Assembly: GCA_044354975.1 (NCBI GenBank)
Contig: JBIKZA010000057.1
Coordinates: forward strand, 1-15,175
Reading direction: 5' to 3'
Source: CAIZGX01 sp044354975
Lineage (GTDB): Bacteria > Bacteroidota > Bacteroidia > Flavobacteriales_D > Sanyastnellaceae
Length of the DNA stretch: 15,175 nt
The translations under genes were made by a program, and so were the position numbers. The notes beneath the pieces were generated by a model. It made no database searches. It had not been told where the DNA came from and saw only the letters and a list, made by a program, of their open reading frames with translations. This document shows positions 1-7,180 of the stretch, one piece after another (position 1 is the stretch's first letter; each line of letters starts with the position of its first letter).

Positions 1-57
1 GTTTACGACGTGCTCACGCACATCGAACCTCATGAAGACAACGATCCAATCAGCTGA
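1..57 (+). CDS. C-terminal fragment of an unidentified protein (possibly a cation diffusion facilitator)
   Basis: Frame 1 is open from the first base to a TGA at 55-57 and encodes 18 residues, VYDVLTHIEPHEDNDPIS. The composition looks protein-like. The segment DVLTHIEP resembles the end of the cytoplasmic domain of cation diffusion facilitator (CDF) transporters, where a beta strand with an IH-x-(E/D)-P pattern is common. If real, this gene ends 28 bases inside the 3' end of hisS on the opposite strand, a convergent overlap like the one at 4680-4683. The fragment is too short to assign with confidence, and chance opening of the frame is possible. Confidence 0.35.
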   Translation, partial: VYDVLTHIEPHEDNDPIS

Positions 58-1391
58 TCTGTTGTTAATGCTTGTTGATCTCCGGTAGTCATGTTGCGCA
101 TTTGCCACAAACCTGACTTCACTTCATCTTCACCCACAACAACTACGAAAGGAATTTTGTTATCGTCGGCATATTTGAATTGCTTCTTCAACTTAGCTTC
201 TTCCGGATACATCTCACATGAAATACCTGAGTTTCGAATTTGTTTTAACAAATGAAATGCAGCCGATGTGGTTTCACCACCGAATTGAACCAAGAGAACT
301 TTCGTACCTGAAGTTGCGGATTCAGGGAATAAGTTCAACTCTGAAAGCACTTCGAAAATACGGTCGGCACCAAAAGATATTCCAACTCCTGAAACGCCCT
401 TCCAACCGAATATTCCAGTTAAATCATCGTATCGTCCGCCACCGCAAATACTTCCCATTTGAATACCTTTCGCTTTCACTTCGAAAATGGCTCCGGTATA
501 ATAATTCAATCCACGCGCCAACGAGACATCGAATATAAGTTCACCTTTATTCAACCCAGCCTTCTCCACTTCATTCCACACAAAGGTCATTTCTTCAATT
601 CCCTTCAATCCCGTTTCAGAATTTCCCAAAACAGATTTCAAGAAATTCATTTTTTCATTGAAGTCTGAAAGTGCGTTTAACGATTTGAACGTTTGGAACG
701 TCTCATCGGGAATTCCCATTTCATTCAATTCCTTCTGAACCGCCTCTTCACCAATCTTGTCCCACTTATCTAGAACAACAGTCAATCCCATAAACTTGTC
801 GGCCACTCCCGTCGCTTCGGCTATTCCAGCTAAAATCTTTCGGTTGTTAATGACAATTGAAAATCCAGGAAGGTTCAAGTTGGAAAGAACTTCGTCGAAC
901 AACTGCACCAGTTCCACTTCCACCCAAAGACTGTCTGTTCCAACGACATCGGCATCGCACTGATAGAACTCTCTGAATCTTCCGCGCTGCGGGCGGTCTG
1001 CGCGCCACACGGGCTGTATCTGATATCTACGAAAAGGAAGAACAACAGCGTTTCTGTTCATGGCTACGAAGCGAGCAAACGGAACGGTTAAGTCATAGCG
1101 CAAAGCGCGATCACAAATTTCAAACGACAGTTTGCGCGAATCTGAAAGTTTTTCAGAAGCCACGTCTTTTAAAAAATCGCCGTTGTTCAAGATTTTGAAA
1201 ATAAGCTGATCACCCTCTTCACCATACTTACCCGTTAGAGTTGAAAGGTTCTCCATTGAAGGTGTCTCAAGCGGTTGGAAACCATACTTCTCAAATGCGG
1301 TGCGGATTACTGCAAATAAGTAATTGCGTTTGCGCATAACATCTGGCGCAAAGTCTCTTGTTCCTTTCGGTATTCCAATGGGTGTGCTCAT
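30..1391 (-). CDS. hisS: Histidine--tRNA ligase (HisRS)
   Basis: Cytoplasmic class II aminoacyl-tRNA synthetase that charges tRNA-His with histidine. The 453 residues begin with GIPKGTRDF (6-14), the usual HisRS N-terminus. Class II motif 2 lies around R130-E141 (RADRPQRGRFRE). The histidine-specific HisA motif RGLNYYTG is at 293-300, GGGRYDDL at 317-324, and motif 3 (GISFGADRI) at 337-345. The anticodon-binding domain follows from about residue 363 to the end. The segment DLTVPFARFVAMN (100-112) and the insertion around 205-280 resemble the eukaryote-like HisRS type that many Bacteroidota carry, rather than the shorter E. coli type. The ATG at 1391-1389 fits the family N-terminus. The gene stands alone and is divergent from the envelope gene at 1490. 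A candidate promoter lies at 1403-1432. Confidence 0.97.
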   Translation of the reverse strand: MSTPIGIPKGTRDFAPDVMRKRNYLFAVIRTAFEKYGFQPLETPSMENLSTLTGKYGEEGDQLIFKILNNGDFLKDVASEKLSDSRKLSFEICDRALRYDLTVPFARFVAMNRNAVVLPFRRYQIQPVWRADRPQRGRFREFYQCDADVVGTDSLWVEVELVQLFDEVLSNLNLPGFSIVINNRKILAGIAEATGVADKFMGLTVVLDKWDKIGEEAVQKELNEMGIPDETFQTFKSLNALSDFNEKMNFLKSVLGNSETGLKGIEEMTFVWNEVEKAGLNKGELIFDVSLARGLNYYTGAIFEVKAKGIQMGSICGGGRYDDLTGIFGWKGVSGVGISFGADRIFEVLSELNLFPESATSGTKVLLVQFGGETTSAAFHLLKQIRNSGISCEMYPEEAKLKKQFKYADDNKIPFVVVVGEDEVKSGLWQMRNMTTGDQQALTTDQLIGSLSS

Positions 1392-1402
1392 AATTCAGAA
1401 TG

Positions 1403-1432
1403 CAAAGTAAAGACTTGAAAGCCTTTGGGCAA
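1403..1432 (-). promoter_or_regulatory. hisS: Candidate hisS promoter (Bacteroidota -33/-7 type)
   Basis: On the minus strand the sequence reads TTG (1432-1430), 19 bases, then TTACTTTG (1410-1403), which differs from the Bacteroidota -7 consensus TAnnTTTG at one position. The hisS ATG begins 12 bases downstream of this element, so the leader would be very short. The spacing fits the known TTG-N17-23-TAnnTTTG pattern. No experimental support is visible in sequence. Confidence 0.35.
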
Positions 1433-1457
1433 TAATTTTCTTTAATAAGAGTTCGGA

Positions 1458-1484
1458 TTGTCGAAATACAACTGACTATCTTTG
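1458..1484 (+). promoter_or_regulatory. Candidate promoter with a perfect -7 element, nearly leaderless
   Basis: TATCTTTG at 1477-1484 is an exact match to the Bacteroidota sigma-A -7 consensus TAnnTTTG. A TTG at 1458-1460 lies 16 bases upstream, one base shorter than the usual minimum spacing. Only five bases separate the element from the ATG at 1490, so transcription would start at or within a few bases of the start codon. It would drive the 1490 gene and the TonB-dependent receptor behind it. Confidence 0.5.
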
Positions 1485-1489
1485 TTGCA

Positions 1490-2113
1490 ATGAAAGGAAG
1501 ACTTTTACTCGTTACAATATCCCTACTTTTTCTAGGCCTTAGCTCTGCTTATGCCCAACTGCCGCCTAAGGTTGTCCAAGTTTCGGGTGTTGTATTGATT
1601 AGCGACTCTCTTTTTCCTGCAGGATTCGTAGCCATTTACAGAGCCAAAGACCGCAGAGGTACCTATTCCGGTCGCGACGGTTATTTCACTTTGCCAGTCA
1701 TGGTTGGTGATACTCTTTTCTTTTCTTGCACGGGATTAAAAGACTCCTATTTTGTTATTCCTGCAGACTCGAAAGAAAATCAGCTTTCCATGGTTCAAGT
1801 TATGAGCATGGAAAATTATATGCTTCCAACAGCATACATTCTTCCCTACCCTTCGAAAACAAGATTACGTGCTGAAATTCTTTCGCTGGATTTACCAGGA
1901 GACGAATACGTTTCATTTCACCGTGAAGGTAACGACATTGTGAATTATGACGGAATGCTTGATTTTAGTGCACAATCTTATCGTTCTGCTTCTTCGCAAC
2001 TTCAAAGTAGATACACCAACGGATTCTATTCGGGTGGAAATTTATTGAGCAAAGACGCTTGGGGAAAGTTCATGCGTTCGTTGAAGAGTGGTGATTTAGA
2101 TTCTCAACAGTAA
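1490..2113 (+). CDS. Secreted protein with a carboxypeptidase-regulatory-like beta-sandwich domain
   Basis: 207 residues. The N-terminus is a classical signal peptide (basic MKGR, hydrophobic stretch 5-18, likely cut after SAYAQ near residue 23), so the protein should be periplasmic or envelope-associated. Residues about 28-110 have the look of a carboxypeptidase D regulatory-like (CarboxypepD_reg) fold: VSGVV, then AGFVAIYRA, GTYSGRDGYFTLPV and GDTLFFSCTG. These are the strand and turn signatures also found at the N-termini of Bacteroidota TonB receptors. The rest (110-207) is polar and Ser/Tyr-rich, and I recognise no motif in it. The stop is five bases before the TonB-dependent receptor ATG, so the two genes are almost certainly co-transcribed, and a partner or accessory role for the receptor is an inference. 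No lipobox cysteine is seen after the signal peptide. Confidence 0.8.
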   Translation: MKGRLLLVTISLLFLGLSSAYAQLPPKVVQVSGVVLISDSLFPAGFVAIYRAKDRRGTYSGRDGYFTLPVMVGDTLFFSCTGLKDSYFVIPADSKENQLSMVQVMSMENYMLPTAYILPYPSKTRLRAEILSLDLPGDEYVSFHREGNDIVNYDGMLDFSAQSYRSASSQLQSRYTNGFYSGGNLLSKDAWGKFMRSLKSGDLDSQQ

Positions 2114-2118
2114 GAGAC

Positions 2119-4683
2119 ATGCGGAAAGGAATTTTATTTTTATTGCTAATTCTTGTTTCGTCATTTGCCTTTTCGCAATCAGCAACTATTCGTGGGACCA
2201 TTAAAAACAGCTCTGGAGAATCGGTTCCAGGTGTTATTATTACTTGTAAAGAGTTTCCTACCGTAGGAACTTCTTCCGATAACCGAGGAAATTTCTCTTT
2301 GGTTTTGAAATCGGAAACCACCTTAACGATACTCTTCAAAGGCTTGGGCGACGCGCCTGTTCAGAATGAATTCTATTTGAACAACGGCGATGTAAAAGAG
2401 ATTGAAGTACTTCTAGATAATTCATTGACGACGACTACGTTTGAAATTTTCGATAAAGGAAAACGCGAAGGCGGATTTCGAGAAATTGAATTAAAACTTC
2501 CAACGAAACTTCCAGTTATGAATCAAGGTATTGAAGGATACTTGATTCAAGCTGCGGTAAATATGCCTTCGGAATTGAGCTCGAGCTATAGCGTTCGAGG
2601 AGGAAGCTTCGACGAGAATCTAATTTACGTGAACGACATTCAGGTCTATCGTCCTTTTTTGGTTCGCAGCGGTCAGCAAGAAGGAATGAGTTTTCCGAAT
2701 CCAGATATGGTAAGTTCGATCAACTTCTCTGCCGGTGGATTTCAAGCGAAGTATGGAGATAAGATGTCCTCAGTGTTGGACATTCAATATGCTCGTCCGG
2801 AAAGTTTAGGTGGAAATTTTCAAGCGGGTTTATTAGGGACACAGCTGCAATTGGGTGGATGTAACAAGAAAGGGACCTTCACGCACAACTCTGGATTTCG
2901 ATACAAGAACTACGCATACGTCTTAAATTCATTGGATGTTGCAGGTGATTACAAGCCTCGCTTCAATGACTTTCAAACCTATTTAACCTTTAGACCGAAA
3001 ACGAAATACGGACCTTGGGAATTTAGTTTTTTGGGAAATTATTCCAGCAACCGCTACAACTTCATTCCACAAACAAGACAAACTGATGTTGGAAGTATTA
3101 ACGAAGCGTTGCGTTTGACGGTATATTTTGAAGGACAAGAAATTTCGAGGTACGATACTTATTTCGGTGCGTTTTCCACCCGATACAATCCGAATGAACA
3201 TTCGCAATTGAGATTGACGTTCAGCGCTTTCAATACAGATGAAAGCGAGAAATTCGACGTGCTTGGTGCATATCGTTTAGATGAGTTGGACCGTGACCTT
3301 GGTTCAGATAAGTTCGGAAGTGTGTTAACCAATCGCGGTGTAGGAGCATTTTTAGAGCACGCCAGAAACAACCTCAATGCGCAAGTATACCAAGTGGCTC
3401 ACAAAGGATTTGTAGACTACGTGAAGCAGCACCATCTCTTGGAATGGGGAATGGATGCAAACATTGAACACATCAATGATGTCCTTAGCGAATGGACATT
3501 GATTGACTCTTCCGGTTATGCAACGCAGCATCCAAGAGACTCTATTGCTTATACAAATCCGAATGCGCAAGGGAATCAGTTCATTCCTATTCAAGATCGC
3601 GTTAAAGCGAACAATCAGATTACCAGTAACCGCGTGAATGCCTTCGTGCAAGACACTTGGAGACATGCTATGAAGAACGGGGCAACGTTTACGGCAACAG
3701 CTGGACTTCGAGCCAATCATTGGACCTTCAACGATCAAACTGTTATTAGTCCGAGAATTAACATTGCCTACAACCCAACATGGATTAAGCAACGATTGAA
3801 TGAGAGTGGGAAATTAGATTCATTAAGAAAAGATATCATTATTCGCGGAGCTGCGGGATACTATTATCAGCCACCTTTTTACCGTGAAATGCGTGGATTC
3901 GATGGGCAGGTGAATCCGAATATTCGAGCGCAGAAGAGCATACATTACGTCCTTGGAGCAGACTATTTATTCAATTCATGGGGACGTCCATTCAAGTTAG
4001 TAACCGAATTGTACTTCAAAAAGATGGACAACATTATTCCATACGAATTGGAGAATGTTCGTCAACGATACTTCGCGGTGAACAGCGCGAAGGGTTATGC
4101 TTACGGAACAGATGTTATGATTAATGGTGAATTCATTCAAGGCGTTCAGTCGTGGTTCCGCATGTCTTACCTGAAGACCATGGAGGACATTAACAACGAC
4201 TCGTACAACATTTATTTAAACAGCGACGGTGACACGATTTACAACGGATATACCTTGAACAATGTCGCTGTAGATTCCATTACCCAGTATCCTGGATACG
4301 TTCCCCGTCCTACAGACCAGCGCATAAGTGTTTCCCTTCTCTTCCTCGACGAAATGCCGAATCACGAAGAGTATAAGGTTATGTTGAATTTTTACTTCGC
4401 TACTGGATTGCCCTACGGGATTCCTGATCAGCAGCGATATAACGATATTTTCCGCACACGTTCATATCTGCGTGCAGACCTTGGATTATCTCGCGATATG
4501 TTCGTGAAGCATAAAAATAAATTCTTCGATTCTGGAAATATCGCTCTTGAAATCTTCAACCTTATGGGCGTGAACAACATCATTAATCACCAGTGGATTG
4601 AAGATGTGAATGGAAGACAATATGGTATTCCGACTTATTTGACAGGAAGAAGGATTAATCTGAGGATGACGCTTTCTTTTTAG
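2119..4683 (+). CDS. TonB-dependent outer membrane receptor
   Basis: 854 residues. A signal peptide (1-20, ending FAFSQ) is followed by a carboxypeptidase-regulatory-like domain (about 21-103: ATIRGTIKNSSGESVPGVII, then DNRGNFSLVL). A plug domain spans about 125-225 and contains YSVRGGSFDENLIYVNDIQV at 157-176 and GGFQAKYGDKMSSVLDI around 206-222. The remainder is a 22-strand-type beta barrel that ends in an aromatic residue (RINLRMTLSF), as barrel-assembly substrates do. It should import a ligand across the outer membrane using TonB/ExbBD energy. There is no SusD-like partner next to it, so it is not a SusC/SusD pair, and the substrate cannot be read from sequence. It is translated just after the small secreted protein. 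Its TAG stop overlaps the stop of the convergent response regulator gene by 4 bases, leaving no room for a separate intergenic terminator. Confidence 0.92.
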   Translation: MRKGILFLLLILVSSFAFSQSATIRGTIKNSSGESVPGVIITCKEFPTVGTSSDNRGNFSLVLKSETTLTILFKGLGDAPVQNEFYLNNGDVKEIEVLLDNSLTTTTFEIFDKGKREGGFREIELKLPTKLPVMNQGIEGYLIQAAVNMPSELSSSYSVRGGSFDENLIYVNDIQVYRPFLVRSGQQEGMSFPNPDMVSSINFSAGGFQAKYGDKMSSVLDIQYARPESLGGNFQAGLLGTQLQLGGCNKKGTFTHNSGFRYKNYAYVLNSLDVAGDYKPRFNDFQTYLTFRPKTKYGPWEFSFLGNYSSNRYNFIPQTRQTDVGSINEALRLTVYFEGQEISRYDTYFGAFSTRYNPNEHSQLRLTFSAFNTDESEKFDVLGAYRLDELDRDLGSDKFGSVLTNRGVGAFLEHARNNLNAQVYQVAHKGFVDYVKQHHLLEWGMDANIEHINDVLSEWTLIDSSGYATQHPRDSIAYTNPNAQGNQFIPIQDRVKANNQITSNRVNAFVQDTWRHAMKNGATFTATAGLRANHWTFNDQTVISPRINIAYNPTWIKQRLNESGKLDSLRKDIIIRGAAGYYYQPPFYREMRGFDGQVNPNIRAQKSIHYVLGADYLFNSWGRPFKLVTELYFKKMDNIIPYELENVRQRYFAVNSAKGYAYGTDVMINGEFIQGVQSWFRMSYLKTMEDINNDSYNIYLNSDGDTIYNGYTLNNVAVDSITQYPGYVPRPTDQRISVSLLFLDEMPNHEEYKVMLNFYFATGLPYGIPDQQRYNDIFRTRSYLRADLGLSRDMFVKHKNKFFDSGNIALEIFNLMGVNNIINHQWIEDVNGRQYGIPTYLTGRRINLRMTLSF

Positions 4684-5744
4684 CCTCGTAAATTTATCAA
4701 CTTCAACTCCTCAACAATCGTAATGCGTGAGCCATCGATGGTGATTAGGCCTTCTTGTTTGAAGTCGCTGAGGGTTCGGATGAGTGATTCTGTTGCTGTT
4801 CCGACCATGCGAGCAAGATCGTCACGAGCAATAGCCATGGTGAAGGGGTTGCTGTGGTCTTTTTCGTAGCGTTCTTTCAAGTGAAGCAAGGCTTCGGCTG
4901 TGCGCTTTCGAACACTTGAATATGCGAGTTTCATAAGTCGTTCTTGTTCTTCTTTCACTTTGTTGCTCAACAACGAAACAACTTCCTTCAACACATCAAA
5001 ACTACCATCCATAAGCTTGTAGAAATCAGCTTTCGGATAGAACACAATTTCGGCCTCTTCCAATACCTCAGCGGAAGCGCTGTGCTTACCGTGCTGAAGT
5101 AACGGAAGAAATCCGAAGAATTCATTATCATGTACCAACTGAATAATGAGATCCTTCCCAATTTCATGACTCATGTAGACCTTTACCTTTCCTGATTTTA
5201 GGAAATACACACCCATGGCGTCGTCGCCATCTGCAAAAATGAGCTCTTTCTTTTTGTATTTTTTGGTGATTGAGCTGTCGCTCATCTTTGTAATATCTGA
5301 AAGCCCATGGACCTCTTTTAATAAAATTTCCATTCCATGCAGAGGAGCTTTGTTTGAAACCTCGCTCACTCTCTTAGCCTTATCCAATCTACTTCTTACA
5401 GCGCTAATCAAATCTAAATTATCGAACGGTTTAGTTATGTAATCGTCAGCGCCTAAATCCATGGCTTTTCGCATGTCTGAACGATCGGCTTTTGCTGTTA
5501 GAAAAATAAAAGGTATTGCAGCTGTTGTTTCTTCTCGAGACAATCTGTTCAGCACACTGTATCCATCTAACTGCGGCATCATAATATCGCACAGAATCAA
5601 ATTTGGTAGTTCCTTGAGAGCGATCTCAACACCCACCTTCCCGTTTTCCGCATCGAACAATAAATATCCAGACATGCTCAAAATCTCGCAGATATTCTCG
5701 CGCATTTCTGCATTGTCCTCAATTACTAATATTTTCTCTGTCAT
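4680..5744 (-). CDS. Response regulator: receiver domain fused to a CRP/FNR-type cNMP-binding and HTH module
   Basis: 354 residues. The N-terminal receiver (about 3-122) has the acidic pair E9/D10, phospho-acceptor D53 in LCDIMMPQLDG, T83, and K105 in the KPFD motif, so it looks competent for phosphorylation. Residues about 155-265 match the cyclic-nucleotide-binding (CAP_ED) beta roll of CRP/FNR regulators, with KKKELIFADGDD, GVYFLKSGKVKVY and a long dimerisation helix. A winged helix-turn-helix follows (about 280-345): RDDLARMVGTATESLIRTL. Its recognition helix keeps the Glu (E319) and Arg (R323) that contact DNA in CRP and FNR. No Fe-S or heme cysteine cluster is evident. The cNMP pocket lacks the canonical RxA arginine-serine signature by eye, so the fold may serve as a phosphorylation-coupled dimer. 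The start codon overlaps the stop of the kinase gene (ATGA), a sign of translational coupling with the cognate kinase. The regulon is unknown. Confidence 0.93.
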   Translation of the reverse strand: MTEKILVIEDNAEMRENICEILSMSGYLLFDAENGKVGVEIALKELPNLILCDIMMPQLDGYSVLNRLSREETTAAIPFIFLTAKADRSDMRKAMDLGADDYITKPFDNLDLISAVRSRLDKAKRVSEVSNKAPLHGMEILLKEVHGLSDITKMSDSSITKKYKKKELIFADGDDAMGVYFLKSGKVKVYMSHEIGKDLIIQLVHDNEFFGFLPLLQHGKHSASAEVLEEAEIVFYPKADFYKLMDGSFDVLKEVVSLLSNKVKEEQERLMKLAYSSVRKRTAEALLHLKERYEKDHSNPFTMAIARDDLARMVGTATESLIRTLSDFKQEGLITIDGSRITIVEELKLINLRG

Positions 5745-6949
5745 GATTCCAAGGGTAAATGAATGGTGAATGTTGTTGTTAAATTTTCTTTACTGGTGAA
5801 GGAAACTGTGGAGTTCATTAATTCCAAACAGCGCTTCACAATGCTTAATCCGAGACCCGTTCCATTAACGTTTGAAGCGTTGTTGGCCCGGTAGAATCGA
5901 TCAAAAAGTTTTGATTGTTCTTCTTCCGGAATTCCAATTCCCTCGTTGGAAATATTGACTTGAATTTCGTTTAATTCGAATTTGCATAAAGCTTCTACGG
6001 CAATATGTGTTTCATCGAATGAGAATTTAATAGCGTTGGAAATCAGGTTGACGATTACGCGTTGCAACAGAGTAATGTCTGCATTTACTTTAAGATCCTT
6101 CGGACAATTGACGATTATTTCTTGATTCGGCTTTAGAATCATGTCCATGTCGTTCGCAACTAAATGCAATATCTGACACAAATTAACTTCTTCCAATTGA
6201 ACCGCTACTTTCCCTTCATCGAGTTTACCCAATGAAAGAACATCGTTTAGAATTTCAGTCAGAGAAAAAACTGAATTCTTTACCCGCTGAATATGTTTGT
6301 CGCGATGATGCTGCTCCTCTTCCTGCACGTATTTCGAAATGAGTGAAACGCTTGAAAGGATGGTCGTTAGTGGCGTTCTGAACTCGTGAGAAGCCATGGT
6401 AACAAAGCGCGATTTCATTTCGTGCAGCTCTTTTTCCTTTAAAAGCCCTTCACGCAATTCTGTTTGGCTCTTCTCTAAATCGTTCAACGCTTCTTGTATA
6501 ACTAAAGTGCGTTCCTTAACCTTCCGCTCTAAATTTTCATTCATCGTAAGCAATTGCTTATTCATGACCTGCAAATCTTCCTGAAACTTCAATCTCTCGG
6601 TGGCATCTACAATGAAGGCGATGACAAACATCTCGCCTTGCGAATTGTAATGACTTAAGGATATTTCAAGCGGAAACACCGAACTGTCTTTTTTCAATCC
6701 ATACAAAGTCATGTTCTGACCCATGGAACGATTCGTCGGATTCTCGTTGTAGTTCTCTCTATGCTTTTTATGTCGAGACCGAGCTGCATCTGGAATAAGT
6801 TCATCCACAGCCATGTGCAGCAATTCATCTTCCGAATAGCCGAAGAGGCCAGCGCAGCGCGGATTCACAAGAACTATTTTCCCCGACTTATCAGAAATTA
6901 AAATCCCTTCGTTGACATGATTCCAAATTGAATTAAATCTATTTTCCAT
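5741..6949 (-). CDS. Soluble PAS-domain sensor histidine kinase
   Basis: 402 residues from the ATG at 6949. The longer frame begins with a TTG at 6994 but adds only 15 residues unrelated to a PAS start, and a -7 promoter element lies inside that extension, so the ATG is preferred. A PAS domain covers about 1-120 (FNSIWNHVNEGILISDKSG, NPRCAGLFGYSEDELL), followed by a PAC-like strand and a coiled coil (about 120-178). The HisKA phospho-acceptor H188 lies in MASHEFRTPLTTI. The ATPase domain has the N box at about N301-N305 (NLISNAIKF), a G1 box reading SNEGIGIP in place of the usual D-N-G-x-G, an F box (LFDRFYRA) and G2 NGTGLGLSIVKR (362-373). There are no membrane segments or signal peptide, so sensing is cytoplasmic. 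The ligand or cofactor of the PAS domain is not evident. The 4-base overlap with the response regulator indicates a cognate pair. Confidence 0.93.
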   Translation of the reverse strand: MENRFNSIWNHVNEGILISDKSGKIVLVNPRCAGLFGYSEDELLHMAVDELIPDAARSRHKKHRENYNENPTNRSMGQNMTLYGLKKDSSVFPLEISLSHYNSQGEMFVIAFIVDATERLKFQEDLQVMNKQLLTMNENLERKVKERTLVIQEALNDLEKSQTELREGLLKEKELHEMKSRFVTMASHEFRTPLTTILSSVSLISKYVQEEEQHHRDKHIQRVKNSVFSLTEILNDVLSLGKLDEGKVAVQLEEVNLCQILHLVANDMDMILKPNQEIIVNCPKDLKVNADITLLQRVIVNLISNAIKFSFDETHIAVEALCKFELNEIQVNISNEGIGIPEEEQSKLFDRFYRANNASNVNGTGLGLSIVKRCLELMNSTVSFTSKENLTTTFTIHLPLES

Positions 6950-6957
6950 GGGCAGTA

Positions 6958-6965
6958 CAAATCTA
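6958..6965 (-). promoter_or_regulatory. Candidate -7 element for the kinase/regulator operon
   Basis: The minus strand reads TAGATTTG, an exact match to TAnnTTTG, ending eight bases before the kinase ATG at 6949. No TTG lies at the expected -33 distance (the nearest are 13 and 26 bases upstream), so the promoter may depend on an activator. The TGTCA cluster at 6996-7022 lies about 45-70 bases upstream of the predicted start point, a typical activator position. It also supports placing the kinase start at 6949. Confidence 0.4.
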
Positions 6966-6995
6966 TTGGAGTCGCAGGCAAAAGAAAACCGCAAG

Positions 6996-7022
6996 TGTCA
7001 GATAAAGTGCTGACAAATGTCA
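6996..7022. promoter_or_regulatory. Cluster of three TGTCA half-sites (candidate operator)
   Basis: Two overlapping dyads share one arm. TGTCAG (6996-7001) and CTGACA (7010-7015) form a perfect inverted repeat with an 8-base spacer. TGACA (7011-7015) and TGTCA (7018-7022) form a second perfect inverted repeat with a 2-base spacer. The cluster lies in the intergenic region between the kinase operon and the divergent fasciclin gene. It is closer to the kinase, and the fasciclin ATG is about 160 bases away. Which protein binds it is unknown. Autoregulation by the CRP/FNR-type response regulator is an inference. Confidence 0.35.
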
Positions 7023-7180
7023 TGTATTATATGTTTCTTTCAACAAATAATCTATTTAACAACACTTCGGTTAGAACATAATTACCCATTCATTTTTCAT
7101 TAATTTAAAAAAAAGTAAGTTTTGAATGAACACAATCGACCTAACTCTGTTTAATCAATAATAACTAAAATTAAACAAAA

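Noticed and set aside
3352..3792. Minus-strand open frame of 146 codons inside the TonB receptor
   Set aside because: It is antisense to continuous beta-barrel coding sequence and has no recognisable motif.
6950..6994. N-terminal extension of the histidine kinase from a TTG start at 6994
   Set aside because: The start would be TTG, the added residues do not resemble a PAS start or a signal peptide, and an exact TAnnTTTG promoter element lies inside the extension. The ATG at 6949 is preferred.
7023..7180. AT-rich stretch upstream of the fasciclin gene, searched for a riboswitch or small RNA
   Set aside because: I found no stable hairpin series or conserved riboswitch core, only an A-rich leader and a weak -7-like sequence.
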